Source: Mycobacterium sp.
Lineage (GTDB): Bacteria; Actinomycetota; Actinomycetes; Mycobacteriales; Mycobacteriaceae
Assembly (NCBI GenBank): GCA_026393245.1
Contig: JAPLAO010000164.1
Location: forward strand, 1-59,420
Reading direction: 5' to 3'
DNA length: 59,420 nucleotides
Shown: positions 1-8,920 of the stretch, piece after piece
Numbering within the stretch: the first letter of the stretch is position 1
Layout of the letters: each line of letters starts with the position of its first letter
Made by a program: the position numbers and the translations under genes
The notes under the pieces: model-generated
What the model was told of the DNA's origin: nothing
Databases searched by the model: none
Seen by the model: only the letters and a program-made list of their open reading frames with translations

Positions 1-615
1 ATCACGGTGCCACTCGGGGTCATGTTCGCTATCGGGATCGATCGCTGGCGGGGTCGGTTACCGGCAGGAGCGAACATGCTCATGCTGGTGTCCTTCGTCC
101 TGCCCGAAGTGCTCCTGGCTGTCGCGCTGTTGTTCGTGGTGACGTCGCTGCCGTTGCCGATCAAGTTGGGTACCGGTGCCCAGGTGCTTGGTCTGGTGAC
201 ATTCCAGATCGCCTACCCTGCCGTGTTGGTACGGGCGCGCCTGGCCACCATCGGCACCCAATACGAAGAAGCCGCAATGGATCTCGGGGCTTCACCGCTG
301 GCGGCCTTGCGCAGGGTGACGCTGCCGATGTTGCTTCCGGCGATCTTCGCAAGCACCGTCCTGGTGTTCGCCGATGTGATCGACGACTTCGTTCTGGTGC
401 GCTACCTGTCTGGAAATTCCTCGACCGAACCGGTCTCGGTCAAGATCTACAACACCGCGCGCGCCGCGCCGACACCGGCGCTCAATGCCCTGGCTACCCT
501 GCTGTTGTTCGCTGCGCTACTGGCGATCACCGTGGGCTACCTCATTTACCGCAGGATGACCCGCGGCGACAGCACGGCCGGCGGCGGTATCGCCGCATTC
601 GCCGGCGAGGCGTAA
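1..615 (+). CDS. ABC transporter permease, polyamine/quaternary-amine type (PotC-like), 5' truncated
   Basis: The reading frame is already open at base 1, so the start lies outside the window. The visible 204 residues have at least four hydrophobic segments. They also carry the cytoplasmic EAA loop of binding-protein-dependent permeases (EEAAMDLGASPLAALRRVTLP), which docks onto the ATPase subunit. The loop wording and the final transmembrane helix fit the PotC/YdcV branch, which imports spermidine, putrescine or related compounds. The Rieske oxygenase starts 47 bases downstream, so the transported solute may be that enzyme's substrate; this is inference. The class call is firm, the substrate is not. 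Confidence 0.9.
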   Translation: MTVPLGVMFAIGIDRWRGRLPAGANMLMLVSFVLPEVLLAVALLFVVTSLPLPIKLGTGAQVLGLVTFQIAYPAVLVRARLATIGTQYEEAAMDLGASPLAALRRVTLPMLLPAIFASTVLVFADVIDDFVLVRYLSGNSSTEPVSVKIYNTARAAPTPALNALATLLLFAALLAITVGYLIYRRMTRGDSTAGGGIAAFAGEA

Positions 616-650
616 GCGTTTCACCGCTTTACCGCAACCCCTGCGAGTAC

Positions 651-656
651 TAAACT
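651..656 (+). promoter_or_regulatory. Probable -10 box for a leaderless Rieske oxygenase transcript
   Basis: TAAACT lies six bases before the GTG start at 663, and no Shine-Dalgarno sequence sits between them. That spacing puts the transcription start on or next to the start codon. Leaderless mRNAs of this kind are common in mycobacteria. It suggests the oxygenase has its own promoter besides any read-through from the transporter genes. Confidence 0.5.
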
Positions 657-662
657 GAACGG

Positions 663-1805
663 GTGTTCAAACAGACCGAGACAGCCCCCGTCCCCGCCGA
701 CGCACTTGCCGCATCGCTGGCGCCGTTCGGTTCATCCCGCATGCTTCCGCGCGAGTCCTATGTGGACCCGGCGGTATTCGAGTGGGAGCAGCGCAACATC
801 TTCTCCGGGTGGCACTGCGTTGGCCACGCCTCCGAACTTGACGGCGTCGGCGCGCAACGGGCGGTCGGTACCGGTGCCAACGGCGTCCTGCTGGTACGCG
901 ACGAGGACGGGATCGCGCGGGCGTTCGCCAACGTCTGCCGCCATCGCGGGCATGAACTGTTGGCCTGTGGAGCCGACATCAAACGGCGCGGCGTGGTGTG
1001 CCCGTACCACTCGTGGTCGTTCAAGCTCAATGGCGAACTGCGCAAGGCGCCCGGATTCGACGACCTCGACCACTCGCAGTTCGGACTGACTGAACTTCGG
1101 CTTGTTGACTGGCATGGTTGGCTCTTTGTCGATCCCAGCGGACAAGCCACCGACTTCGCCGAACACGTCGCCGGCACCGAGGAGATCATCAGCCCCTACC
1201 GGCCGCAGGATCTCACCATCGTCGCGCGGCACTCCTACGAACTCGCGACGAACTGGAAGATCATCGCCGAGAACTATCAGGAGTGCTACCACTGCTCGAC
1301 GATCCATCCCGAGCTGTCCAGGATCAGCCCGCCGACCAGTGGTGACAACGTCGAACTGCCCGGCGACTGGATGGGCGGCTCGATGTTCCTGATCGACGAG
1401 GCCGAAACGATGTCGCTGTCCGGACGCAGTGGCGGCGTGGCGATCAAAGGTCTGTCCGAACGCGAACTGCGCACCGTGATGTATCTGGTCGGGTTCCCCA
1501 ACCTGCTGGTGAGCCTGCACCCCGACTATGTGATGACCCACCGGATGACCCCATTGGCTCCGGATCGCACCCATGTGGAATGCACCTGGGCGTTCCCGAA
1601 GGATGCGGTTGAGCGGCCCGACTTCGACCCGTCCTACGCGGTGGACTTCTGGGATCTGACCAACCGGCAGGACTGGGCGGCGTGTGAGTCCGTGCAGCGT
1701 GGCCTGAGTTCACCGCACGCCCAACCGGGACCGTTGGCACCCGAAGAAGAAGGCGTCTACCAGTTCGTCACGAGGGTTGCCCGCGCCTACGCCGGGAACC
1801 GTTGA
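663..1805 (+). CDS. Rieske non-heme iron oxygenase, alpha subunit (GbcA/stachydrine-demethylase-like)
   Basis: A 380-residue oxygenase. The Rieske [2Fe-2S] ligands are visible as C92-R-H94 and C113-P-Y-H116. The mononuclear iron site is the NYQECYHCSTIHP block around residues 204-216 (H210, H215), with a late acidic ligand in NRQDWAACE. The QDW..CE wording is typical of the subgroup that N-demethylates betaine-like compounds or hydroxylates carnitine rather than aromatic rings. Such enzymes need a separate reductase, which is not visible here. The GTG start is set by the -10 box just upstream. The neighbouring amine-type permease supports a quaternary-amine substrate, but this is inference. 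Confidence 0.85.
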   Translation: MFKQTETAPVPADALAASLAPFGSSRMLPRESYVDPAVFEWEQRNIFSGWHCVGHASELDGVGAQRAVGTGANGVLLVRDEDGIARAFANVCRHRGHELLACGADIKRRGVVCPYHSWSFKLNGELRKAPGFDDLDHSQFGLTELRLVDWHGWLFVDPSGQATDFAEHVAGTEEIISPYRPQDLTIVARHSYELATNWKIIAENYQECYHCSTIHPELSRISPPTSGDNVELPGDWMGGSMFLIDEAETMSLSGRSGGVAIKGLSERELRTVMYLVGFPNLLVSLHPDYVMTHRMTPLAPDRTHVECTWAFPKDAVERPDFDPSYAVDFWDLTNRQDWAACESVQRGLSSPHAQPGPLAPEEEGVYQFVTRVARAYAGNR

Positions 1806-1814
1806 GCAACTGCG

Positions 1815-2801
1815 TTACTCGTCTGACTCATCGCCCGAGCCATCGCTAAGACTGTCCAGAGCCCTAGCAGTGAGTTCACGGCCCACCGCGATAACCTCGT
1901 CGGCGCGGTGGAAATCCAGGCTTCGGCATGTTGTCCGGGGAATCTCGATGAGCAGATCCGGCGGGTAGGCGGCCAACTGGTGGCGGGCAAGCGCCGCCTG
2001 AGCGATCTCGATGGTTCGGTTCATCACCGCGAAACTCCCCAACTTCGGCATCGGCGCATCGTCGGCGTCGTACCCATCGGCGTCGTCATCCTCAGTTGCA
2101 GAGAAGGTTTCGGCGACGGTGCCAAATCGGCTGAGTACCGACCGCGCGGTCGGCGTCTCCAATAGCGCTGAGGTACTGCGCAGGAGCCGGTTGAGCCGCT
2201 CGCGAGTCGCGGTCGTCTCCAAACCGGATGCGTCTTCGGCGCGGAGGTCGGTATCGGTTCCGGACAGGCTGACGGCGATGGTGAGATCGGCGTTGACGGC
2301 GGCGATCGGCGCCATCGGGAGTGGATCAAGGATGCCACCGTCGGCCAGCAGTCGGCCGTCGAGCACATGCGGCGCGACGATCCCCGGGATCGCGATCGAG
2401 GCGCGGATCGCGGAATCCACCGGGCCGCGCTGCAGCCATACCGACTTACCGGCGATGAGGTCGGTCGCGACCGCGGTGTACGGGATGGGCAGGTTCTCGA
2501 TGGTGGCGTCGCCGAGCATGTCGCGGACCGCGTCGAGGATCTTTCCCGCCCGTAGCACGCCGGCGGCCGATATCGACGGGTCGAGTAGTCGCAGCATTGC
2601 CCGCTGGGTTAGGGTCTGCGCCCACTCGGTGAACTCGTCGAGTGAGCCTGCCGCATACACGCCGCCGACGAGCGCTCCCATCGACGACCCGGTGATGCCG
2701 ACCACCTCATAGCCGCGGCTGAGCAGTTCGTTGATGACACCGATGTGGGCGTAACCCCGCGCGCCACCGCTGCCGAGTGCCAGCGCCACCCGTGTAGCCA
2801 T
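1815..2801 (-). CDS. Patatin-like phospholipase, RssA/NTE family
   Basis: The 328-residue protein opens with the oxyanion-hole loop GSGGARG (residues 10-16), followed by the serine-nucleophile elbow GSSMG (Ser40). The second catalytic residue of the Ser-Asp dyad is in LLADGGILDPLP. This is the full patatin fold, which hydrolyses acyl esters of phospholipids or related lipids. No signal peptide or cyclic-nucleotide domain is present, so it is probably cytosolic or peripheral. Order and size match the patatin gene next to lpqV in M. tuberculosis (Rv1063c, recalled). Its 3' end converges on the Rieske gene with 9 bases between stops. The physiological substrate is unknown. Confidence 0.9.
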   Translation of the reverse strand: MATRVALALGSGGARGYAHIGVINELLSRGYEVVGITGSSMGALVGGVYAAGSLDEFTEWAQTLTQRAMLRLLDPSISAAGVLRAGKILDAVRDMLGDATIENLPIPYTAVATDLIAGKSVWLQRGPVDSAIRASIAIPGIVAPHVLDGRLLADGGILDPLPMAPIAAVNADLTIAVSLSGTDTDLRAEDASGLETTATRERLNRLLRSTSALLETPTARSVLSRFGTVAETFSATEDDDADGYDADDAPMPKLGSFAVMNRTIEIAQAALARHQLAAYPPDLLIEIPRTTCRSLDFHRADEVIAVGRELTARALDSLSDGSGDESDE

Positions 2802-2843
2802 CGCGTTATCGTCGCTGTTTCGGTTGGCGGGATTCGCAGGCCG

Positions 2844-3278
2844 TCAGCAGCCGCCGTCGGCGGCGGCCTGGACCGCTATGATCACCGCGGCCTGGTCGGG
2901 CTGGCTCAACGTGGCCCACGTCTTCCTGAACGTGGCCGGGCCGCTGGAGACCGACGCCTGAACCTCCTTGAGGTACGGCTCGACCATGGTGTGCGGATCG
3001 CCGCCCTTGGCCGTCATCCACTCCTTGGCGGCCAGGCAGGCCTGGGCATACTGCTCCTCGGTGGACTGCGCCGGGAGGGCGGGACGGGGGGTCATGCCAC
3101 CGGGTGACACGCCGACGGGTTGGCCAGCCGTCGCGGCATCAGGCTGCGCGGCGGACGGTGTCTGAGCAGGTGAATCAGTCCGTGAGCCACCCCCGGTGGA
3201 GCAACCCGCGAGCAGGGCGACCGCAGCCGTGACGAGTACCACCGAGCCGCGGGGGGAGTGATAACGAGTCCGGAGCAT
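2844..3278 (-). CDS. lpqV: Lipoprotein LpqV
   Basis: A small secreted lipoprotein of about 144 residues. The N-terminus has basic residues, a hydrophobic stretch (VVLVTAAVALLAG) and the lipobox LLAGC, whose cysteine would be lipidated. A low-complexity Ser/Thr/Pro/Ala linker follows, then a compact C-terminal domain with two cysteines. The ATG at 3278 is preferred over an upstream TTG because TAGATT sits seven bases before it, giving a leaderless start. Position beside the patatin gene and the membrane alpha/beta-hydrolase matches M. tuberculosis lpqV (Rv1064c, recalled). Molecular function is unknown. Confidence 0.85.
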   Translation of the reverse strand: MLRTRYHSPRGSVVLVTAAVALLAGCSTGGGSRTDSPAQTPSAAQPDAATAGQPVGVSPGGMTPRPALPAQSTEEQYAQACLAAKEWMTAKGGDPHTMVEPYLKEVQASVSSGPATFRKTWATLSQPDQAAVIIAVQAAADGGC

Positions 3279-3285
3279 GAGAGTC

Positions 3286-3291
3286 AATCTA
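3286..3291 (-). promoter_or_regulatory. Probable -10 box for leaderless lpqV
   Basis: On the minus strand TAGATT is followed by seven bases and then the ATG of lpqV. No ribosome binding site is visible, so transcription probably begins at the start codon. Confidence 0.4.
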
Positions 3292-3329
3292 TGCAACGCC
3301 GGCGGCCATGATGAAGCAACCCCGGTTAG

Positions 3330-5018
3330 TCATTGCGGGTAGTCCTGGGTGACCATCCCGCGGAGGCGCTCCGTCTTCTCCGTCGTCCAGCCCGCCGGCT
3401 GCATGACCGCAGCCCAGGCATTGACCACATCTTTGACGTATCGGTGTCCGTGGCCGTCAGGAACGTCGACCGCCACCGCCATGTCCGCGGACACCTGCAG
3501 GAAGGTCACAACCGGGATCCACTTCATATCGTTGGACACGTCATAGCCCCGCGGCTCGCGCAGCCAATCCGGCTCGGCGAACAGCAGATCCGGATTGAAC
3601 CAGGCGATCGGGTCGGAGGCATGTTGCAGATAGGCGATCCGGGGGCTGCCCCACGGCGCATCCGGGCGGCCCAGGTTGTCGGCCCGCGCCGCGAACCGCA
3701 CATTCTCGCCGTCGTCGAAGATGGGCAACCACTCCGGTGACCCCGGATCGCGGTTAACGGTGACGTTGTCCCGCATCGTGTTCTGGAATGTCGGACCGGA
3801 GAACAGCGCACCGTTAGTTCGGGCGATGATGTTGTTGGGGCTCAGGAACGGAGCCTCGCCGCCGAAGGAGCCGAGACTCTCGCCGAACACCACGATCTTG
3901 GGCCGCTGTGCCTCCGGTAGCGCCCGAACCCGTGCATCGACGGCCTCGAAAAGAGCCTGGCCGGCCTGGCGGGCGTTCTCCTTGTCGACCAGAAACGACA
4001 GCCAACTCGGCAGGAATGAATACTGCATGCTGACGATCGCGGTGTCGCCGTTGTACATGTACTCCAGCGAGTCGGCTTCGGCCGCATTGATCCACCCGGT
4101 GCCCGTGGTGGTGGCCACCGCGATGACTTTGCGCTTCAGTCCGCCCTCGCGCTCAAGTTCGCGGGCCGCCAACTCGGCGGTCGCACGAATTCCCTTGGCG
4201 GAGTTCAATCCTGCGTAGGCACGGATGGGCTCGACCGCCGGGGCTTTGTTGAAATCTGTGAGTTGCGCGACGGTGGGGCCGCCCCGGATGAAAATCCGAC
4301 CCTGGTGGCCCAGTGACTCCCACGATGCCAGCGAACCCGGGCCGCCGGAGCGCAGCGCCGTGCTCGGAGCCGGATGGTTCGGATCCAGCTCGTCGTTGAC
4401 GCTCGAGAAGGTCTTGTTCAGCACATCCATGATGCCGCGCACCACGACGCCGTTGAGCAGGGTGATCGACACCGCGAGGAAAGCCGCGACCACCGCGACG
4501 AAGGAAACTCGGGGCGGTGCAACGCGATTGAGTTGGCGCACGAGGAATCGAATCAGCTTGCCGATCAGTTGGCCGATCTCGACGAAGACGAACAGAAAAA
4601 CGATTGCCAGCACTGCAGCCTGCGGGTAGTTGAACCACTGCAGCCGAGGCACGCCCATCAGGTCGCGAACATGGTCCTGCCAGTAGTGAAAGTAGAAGAC
4701 TCCCATGCCGAGCGCGAGCGCCCCCGCCACCACCAGGACCGGCCAGGCCCACCGCGGCGCCGGTGGACTGGCCGGTTGGGATCGCATGAACCTGATCAGC
4801 CATACCGCGAACACGCCGAGGCCGTATCCGATTGCACCCGCGGCGCCGCTGAGCAGACCCTGGAACAGTGGTCCCCGGGGCAGCAGCGACGGCGTCATCG
4901 TCAGCAGCAGGAACACCAGGCCGACGGCAGTGCCTGTGAAGGTGTATCTCCGCTTCCACCAGTCCTGTTTGGGTGCTGCGGTTTTCGCAGCGAGGGGTGT
5001 TGATTCGGCGACCGTCAC
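3330..5018 (-). CDS. Membrane-anchored alpha/beta-hydrolase (Abhydrolase_9 type, Rv1069c-like)
   Basis: A 562-residue protein. The first half has about five transmembrane helices. The second half is a hydrolase domain with the nucleophile elbow GESLG inside VVFGESLGSFGGE and a late HRYV histidine region. This matches the two-part family of an N-terminal membrane module plus an extracytoplasmic-type alpha/beta-hydrolase. The open frame extends far upstream, but that part reads as echA8 shadow. The GTG at 5018 is chosen because it lies just past the echA8 stop and gives the MTVAEST start. It is last in an apparent echA9-echA8-hydrolase operon, suggesting lipid or ester turnover. Substrate unknown. 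Confidence 0.85.
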   Translation of the reverse strand: MTVAESTPLAAKTAAPKQDWWKRRYTFTGTAVGLVFLLLTMTPSLLPRGPLFQGLLSGAAGAIGYGLGVFAVWLIRFMRSQPASPPAPRWAWPVLVVAGALALGMGVFYFHYWQDHVRDLMGVPRLQWFNYPQAAVLAIVFLFVFVEIGQLIGKLIRFLVRQLNRVAPPRVSFVAVVAAFLAVSITLLNGVVVRGIMDVLNKTFSSVNDELDPNHPAPSTALRSGGPGSLASWESLGHQGRIFIRGGPTVAQLTDFNKAPAVEPIRAYAGLNSAKGIRATAELAARELEREGGLKRKVIAVATTTGTGWINAAEADSLEYMYNGDTAIVSMQYSFLPSWLSFLVDKENARQAGQALFEAVDARVRALPEAQRPKIVVFGESLGSFGGEAPFLSPNNIIARTNGALFSGPTFQNTMRDNVTVNRDPGSPEWLPIFDDGENVRFAARADNLGRPDAPWGSPRIAYLQHASDPIAWFNPDLLFAEPDWLREPRGYDVSNDMKWIPVVTFLQVSADMAVAVDVPDGHGHRYVKDVVNAWAAVMQPAGWTTEKTERLRGMVTQDYPQ

Positions 5019-5028
5019 TCGGAGAATC

Positions 5029-5802
5029 TTAGCGGTGGGTGAAGTGAGCAGGCCGTTTCTCGGTGAAGGCTGCCATGCCCTCGGTCTGATCGTCGGTGGC
5101 GAATGCCGAGTGGAACAGCCGGCGTTCGTAGAGCAGGCCCTCGGCCAATGAGGACTCGAAGGCCCGGTTGACGGACTCCTTGGCCATCCGGGACGCCGAA
5201 CGAGACATCTGCGAGATCGTCGTCGCCACCGCGTTGGCCTGAGCCAGCAGGTCATCGGCCGGGACCACCCGGGATACCAGGCCGATGCGGTCGGCCTCGG
5301 CGGCGTCGATGGTGCGCCCGGTCAGGATCATGTCCATCGCCTTGGCCTTGCCCACCGCGCGGGTCAGACGCTGCGAGCCGCCCATCCCCGGCAGTACGCC
5401 CAGCTTGATTTCCGGCTGCCCGAACTTGGCGGTGTCGGCAGCGATCAACACGTCGCACATCATCGCCAGTTCGCAGCCACCACCGAGCGCATGACCGGCG
5501 ACCGCGGCGATCAGCGGTGTGCGGACGTCCGCGAGTTTGCCCCAGGCGGCGAAGAAGTCCGAACCGAAGACGTCGGAGAACGACAGCGCGGCCATCTCCT
5601 TGATATCGGCACCCGCCGCGAAGGCCTTGGCCGAGCCGGTGATGATGATGGCGCCGATTCCGGCATCCGCATCGAATTCTGCTGCCGCAGCGGTGACTTC
5701 GGCCATCACCTGACTGTTCAAGGCGTTGAGCGCCTCCGGTCGGTTCAGTGTGATGGTGCCGACCCGGTCGGTCTGGCTCACCAGGATGGTCTCGTAACTC
5801 AC
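5029..5802 (-). CDS. echA8: Enoyl-CoA hydratase EchA8
   Basis: A 257-residue crotonase with the family's standard length. Visible features are the oxyanion-hole segment [15 protein letters not shown], the second oxyanion region [19 protein letters not shown] (here [15 protein letters not shown]) and the glutamate-bearing [15 protein letters not shown] loop. It hydrates trans-2-enoyl-CoA in fatty acid or sterol side-chain beta-oxidation. The sequence is very close to my memory of M. tuberculosis EchA8 (Rv1070c). The GTG at 5802 overlaps the echA9 stop in a GTGA junction and has an AGCGAGGA ribosome site, so the two are translationally coupled. Confidence 0.95.
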   Translation of the reverse strand: MSYETILVSQTDRVGTITLNRPEALNALNSQVMAEVTAAAAEFDADAGIGAIIITGSAKAFAAGADIKEMAALSFSDVFGSDFFAAWGKLADVRTPLIAAVAGHALGGGCELAMMCDVLIAADTAKFGQPEIKLGVLPGMGGSQRLTRAVGKAKAMDMILTGRTIDAAEADRIGLVSRVVPADDLLAQANAVATTISQMSRSASRMAKESVNRAFESSLAEGLLYERRLFHSAFATDDQTEGMAAFTEKRPAHFTHR

Positions 5803-6854
5803 GTGTCCTCGCTTTCGTGAAAGGTCAGGTCCGGATCGGCCGGTGCGAAATAGCTTTGTACATCCTCGTCGGTCACCGCGGCCAGCGACACCGGGGACCA
5901 CGTCGGGTTGCGGTCCTTATCCACCACCTGGGCCCGAATGCCCTCCAACAGATCATGGGAGCGTGCAGCCGCGCAGGACACCCGGTACTCGGCGACCAGG
6001 GTCTCCTCGAGGGTGGTGTAGGTCGCGGCCCGGCGGATCGAAGCCAAGGTGACTGCCAGTGCGACGGGGGAGCGGGTGGCGATGAGGTCGGCGGCGTCGT
6101 TGGCCGGGCCTGTGTCGAGACCGCGAAGCGCAGCGACGATATCGCTGACGGTCTTGCCGGCGTAGCAGTCATCGATCCAATCACGTTGCGCGGCAAGATC
6201 ACTCGGCGGTGGGTGTTGGGCGTAGGCGCTCAGTGCCGCGGGCACCCCGTCGGTGACGACGGCGGCGGTGAACGCCTGAAGATCAGCGTGCGGGACGTAG
6301 TGGTCGGCGAAGCCCAGCACGATCGCATCGGAACCGGAGGACGGCGCCCCGGTGAGCGCGGCGTGCAGGCCGAGCAATCCGGGCGCGCGCGACAGCAGCA
6401 TGGTTCCACCGACGTCGGGGATCAGGCCGATGCCGACTTCGGGCATCGCGATCTTCGAGGTGTCGGTCACCACCCGGATACTGCCGTGCATCCCGATCCC
6501 GAGGCCGCCGCCCATCACGATGCCGTCCATCAGCACGATGTAGGGCTTGGGGAACGCCGCGATGCGGGCGTTGAGGCGATACTCGTCGAACCAGAACCGC
6601 CTGGCTTCGGCGCCGTCGGCCTGCACGCTGTGGTAGATCGCCACCACGTCGCCGCCCGCGCACAGTCCCCGTTCCCCGGCGCCAGAGACGACGACGGCGT
6701 CCACCGCGTCGTCTCTCGCCCAATCGGCCAGGGCGGCATCCATGGCGATGACCATGGTGTGGGTCAGAGAGTTGATGGCCTTCGGGCGATTGAGGGTCAA
6801 AAACCCGACCCGGCCGTCGATGCGGGTCAGGATCTCGTCGGTATCAGCGCTCAC
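5799..6854 (-). CDS. echA9: 3-hydroxyisobutyryl-CoA hydrolase family protein EchA9
   Basis: At 351 residues it is longer than ordinary crotonases and fits the ECH_2 branch that includes 3-hydroxyisobutyryl-CoA hydrolase of valine breakdown. The signature blocks are present: [12 protein letters not shown], the [17 protein letters not shown] oxyanion region, and [15 protein letters not shown] with the catalytic glutamate. The start is GTG with GGAG upstream. It heads the echA9-echA8-hydrolase transcription unit, and size and position match M. tuberculosis echA9 (Rv1071c, recalled). Whether it acts as a hydratase or a hydrolase in vivo cannot be read from sequence. Confidence 0.92.
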   Translation of the reverse strand: MSADTDEILTRIDGRVGFLTLNRPKAINSLTHTMVIAMDAALADWARDDAVDAVVVSGAGERGLCAGGDVVAIYHSVQADGAEARRFWFDEYRLNARIAAFPKPYIVLMDGIVMGGGLGIGMHGSIRVVTDTSKIAMPEVGIGLIPDVGGTMLLSRAPGLLGLHAALTGAPSSGSDAIVLGFADHYVPHADLQAFTAAVVTDGVPAALSAYAQHPPPSDLAAQRDWIDDCYAGKTVSDIVAALRGLDTGPANDAADLIATRSPVALAVTLASIRRAATYTTLEETLVAEYRVSCAAARSHDLLEGIRAQVVDKDRNPTWSPVSLAAVTDEDVQSYFAPADPDLTFHESEDT

Positions 6855-7036
6855 CGGGGAATCTCCGTCCGTGAAAGGTTGGATGTCCTAGTTTTACCAG
6901 GAGATTTGACGGCCACATCAACGGGATGGCAGGTAGGCTTGCGCTCGAACGGCAAACCCCGTGCATTTCCCGGGAACTGATCAGGGTGGGCGTTCGTTGG
7001 CGCAGTGTTTAGTCGGCTCACTTGGAAGGATCCACA

Positions 7037-7885
7037 GTGCGGGAAAGCAGCAACCCGATTTTCCGTTCGTTGCCTAAGCAACAGGGCGGTTACGCGCAGT
7101 TCGGTACCGGCGGCTCCGGTGCAAACCAGCAGGTCGGCTACCAGACCGAGCCTTATACCAACCGTGCACCGCAGGCCGGTGTCTCGCGGAACATGACCAT
7201 CGACGACGTCGTCACCAAGACCGGTATCACCCTCGGGGTGCTGTCCGTGGTGGCGGTGATCTCCTACTTCCTGGTGTCGTCCAACGTCGGTTTGGCCATG
7301 CCGTTCGTGCTGGTCGGCTCACTGGGCGGGCTCGCCCTGGTGCTGATCGCGACGTTCGGCCGTAAGCAGGACAACCCGGCGATCGTGCTCAGCTACGCCG
7401 CACTCGAAGGCCTGTTCCTGGGCGCCTTCTCTTTCGTGATGGCGAACTTCACCGTCGGTGGCGGCAATGCCGGGGCGATGATCGGCCAGGCCATCCTCGG
7501 CACCATCGGTGTCTTCTTCGGGATGCTCGTCGTCTACAAGACCGGCGCTATCCGGGTGACGCCGAAGTTCACCCGCATGCTGGTCGCCGGAATGATCGGC
7601 GTGCTGGTGCTGATGCTGGGAAATCTGGTGCTGGGGATGTTCGGTGTCGGCGGCGGTGCGGGCATGGGCCTGCGCTCCGGCGGCACGGTGGCCATTATCT
7701 TCTCGTTAGTCTGCATCGGGATCGCGGCATTCAGCTTCTTGCTCGACTTCGACTCCGCCGACCAGATGATTCGGGCCGGCGCGCCGGAGAAAGCCGCCTG
7801 GGGCGTCGCTCTCGGCCTGACGGTGACGCTCGTCTGGCTCTACATCGAGATCCTGCGTCTGCTGAGTTACTTCCGGAACGACTAG
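7037..7885 (+). CDS. Bax inhibitor-1/YccA-type integral membrane protein
   Basis: A 282-residue protein with a hydrophilic, Gly/Gln-rich N-terminal tail of about 55 residues followed by seven hydrophobic helices. The C-terminal wording (SFLLDFDSADQMIRAGAPEKAAWGVALGLTVTLVWLYIEILRLLSYF) is characteristic of the Bax-inhibitor-1-like family, including the paired aspartates proposed to gate ion leak in that family. GTG at 7037 is preferred over an in-frame TTG at 7022 because GGAAGG lies eight bases before it. Position matches Rv1072 (recalled). Probable membrane stress or calcium-leak role; the exact function in mycobacteria is not known. Confidence 0.9.
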   Translation: MRESSNPIFRSLPKQQGGYAQFGTGGSGANQQVGYQTEPYTNRAPQAGVSRNMTIDDVVTKTGITLGVLSVVAVISYFLVSSNVGLAMPFVLVGSLGGLALVLIATFGRKQDNPAIVLSYAALEGLFLGAFSFVMANFTVGGGNAGAMIGQAILGTIGVFFGMLVVYKTGAIRVTPKFTRMLVAGMIGVLVLMLGNLVLGMFGVGGGAGMGLRSGGTVAIIFSLVCIGIAAFSFLLDFDSADQMIRAGAPEKAAWGVALGLTVTLVWLYIEILRLLSYFRND

Positions 7886-7900
7886 TCACTGCACGACGGG

Positions 7901-7930
7901 AAGGCCTCGGCTCATCGCCGGGGCCTTTTC
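7901..7930 (+). terminator. Intrinsic terminator after the Bax-inhibitor-like gene
   Basis: A GC-rich stem AAGGCCtCGGC / GCCGgGGCCTT with a short loop ends in TTTTCC, 15 bases after the stop at 7885. It is one of the two clear hairpin-plus-T-tract terminators in the window. Confidence 0.75.
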
Positions 7931-7933
7931 CCT

Positions 7934-7979
7934 ATCCGCGAGAGTGCACACAGATCATCCGCGAGAGTGCACACAGATC
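7934..7979 (+). repeat. Perfect tandem pair of a 23-bp element upstream of the DUF559-type gene
   Basis: Two identical, directly abutting 23-bp units occupy 7934-7956 and 7957-7979. Each contains the core CGAGAGTGCACACAGATC. Related copies in the opposite orientation lie at 8000-8022 and 8921-8944, and one more direct copy at 8884-8901, so the gene at 8046-8897 is bracketed by the family. Confidence 0.9.
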
Positions 7980-7999
7980 GCGTTTTATCCCCAGTGGGC

Positions 8000-8022
8000 G
8001 ATCAGGGCGCACTCTCGGCGGC
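8000..8022 (-). repeat. Inverted copy of the bracketing element, left side
   Basis: GATCAGGGCGCACTCTCGG reads as the reverse complement of the upstream direct units with a few changes. Its last 16 bases (8007-8022, GCGCACTCTCGGCGGC) recur exactly at 8929-8944 on the other side of the gene. With 7957-7979 it can form a hairpin across a short spacer. Confidence 0.8.
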
Positions 8023-8045
8023 GTTGGGGCCGCGATGCTCGCCCT

Positions 8046-8897
8046 GTGGCGCGCATCGAAGGACCTTTCATCGGGGTCGAGGCCCTCGACGGTGGACTTC
8101 TGCGCAAGCATGAGTTGCGGTCCCAGTACTCGGCTCTGTTTCCCGGCGTCTACCTATCGGCGAAGCTAGGGCCGACATTCATTCAGCGGGCCGAGGCTGC
8201 CTGGCTGTGGTCGCGCCGCAACGGCGTCATCGGTGGGCTGTCCGCGGCCCGATTGCACGGCGCAAAGTGGGTCGACGATGAGCGGCCGATCGAGCTGGTC
8301 TGGTCCAACGGCCGACCACCACCCGGGATCCGGGTATTCAAGGATCGGCTCGGTGAAGCGGAATGCGTTCTACGGGGCGGATTGCCTGTCACCACCGTCA
8401 GCCGAACCGCGTTTGATATCGGCCGACGCGGCCGACTCTGGCAAGCCGTCGAACGTCTCGACGCTTTGGGATGCGCAACCGGCTTCTCTGCGGCGGCGGT
8501 CGCTCAGGTCGCAGATTCCCATCGCGGCGCGCGCGACATATGCCAACTTCGCACAGCGCTTGCGCTCTACGACGGCGGTGCTCAGTCGCCGCGAGAGACG
8601 TGGCTTCGGCTGCTGATCATGCGCGCGGGCTTTCCGAGGCCGCAAACCCAGATCGCGGTCGTGGTGAACGGTCGACGCAAGTACTACCTCGATATGGGGT
8701 GGGAAGAGTTGATGCTGGCCGTCGAATACGACGGCGATCACCACCGCACCGATCCGGCGCAGTTCGCCAGGGATATCACGCGTTTAGAAGACTTGGCAGC
8801 AATGGGGTGGACGATCATCCGGGTGGCAGCAGGCACCCAGCCGGGTGAGGTCGTCGCGAGGGTGAGGCGGGCGTGGGAGGCGTCGAGAGTGCGCTGA
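8046..8897 (+). CDS. DUF559/Vsr-like nuclease-fold protein with AbiEi-like N-terminus (Rv1073 position)
   Basis: A 283-residue protein. Residues about 1-100 resemble the winged-helix region of AbiEi-type antitoxins (LLRKHELRSQYSALFPGVYLS, then GGLSAARLHGA). The C-terminal third carries a PD-(D/E)XK-type signature: Glu in WEELMLAVEYDGDHHR, a following D-I-T-R-L-E-D, and GWTIIRV, as in DUF559 and Vsr-like endonucleases. GTG at 8046 is the best start; the longer open frame is repeat sequence. Its size and location between the Bax-inhibitor and fadA3 genes match Rv1073 (recalled). Direct and inverted copies of a short element flank it on both sides, and its last codons lie inside one copy. Activity is inferred, not shown. 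Confidence 0.75.
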   Translation: MARIEGPFIGVEALDGGLLRKHELRSQYSALFPGVYLSAKLGPTFIQRAEAAWLWSRRNGVIGGLSAARLHGAKWVDDERPIELVWSNGRPPPGIRVFKDRLGEAECVLRGGLPVTTVSRTAFDIGRRGRLWQAVERLDALGCATGFSAAAVAQVADSHRGARDICQLRTALALYDGGAQSPRETWLRLLIMRAGFPRPQTQIAVVVNGRRKYYLDMGWEELMLAVEYDGDHHRTDPAQFARDITRLEDLAAMGWTIIRVAAGTQPGEVVARVRRAWEASRVR

Positions 8898-8901
8898 GAT
8901 C
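8884..8901 (+). repeat. Direct copy of the bracketing element, right side, overlapping the gene's stop
   Basis: CGAGAGTGCGCTGAGATC includes the last codons and the TGA of the DUF559-type gene. It pairs with the inverted copy at 8921-8944 to give a potential stem of about 15 base pairs between two convergent genes. Confidence 0.75.
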
Positions 8902-8920
8902 GTGAGCTGGGCGCAAACCG

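Noticed and set aside
5019..5255. N-terminal extension of the membrane alpha/beta-hydrolase frame
   Set aside because: It reads as arginine- and proline-rich shadow of echA8 and has no hydrophobic or family sequence; the GTG at 5018 fits the gene spacing.
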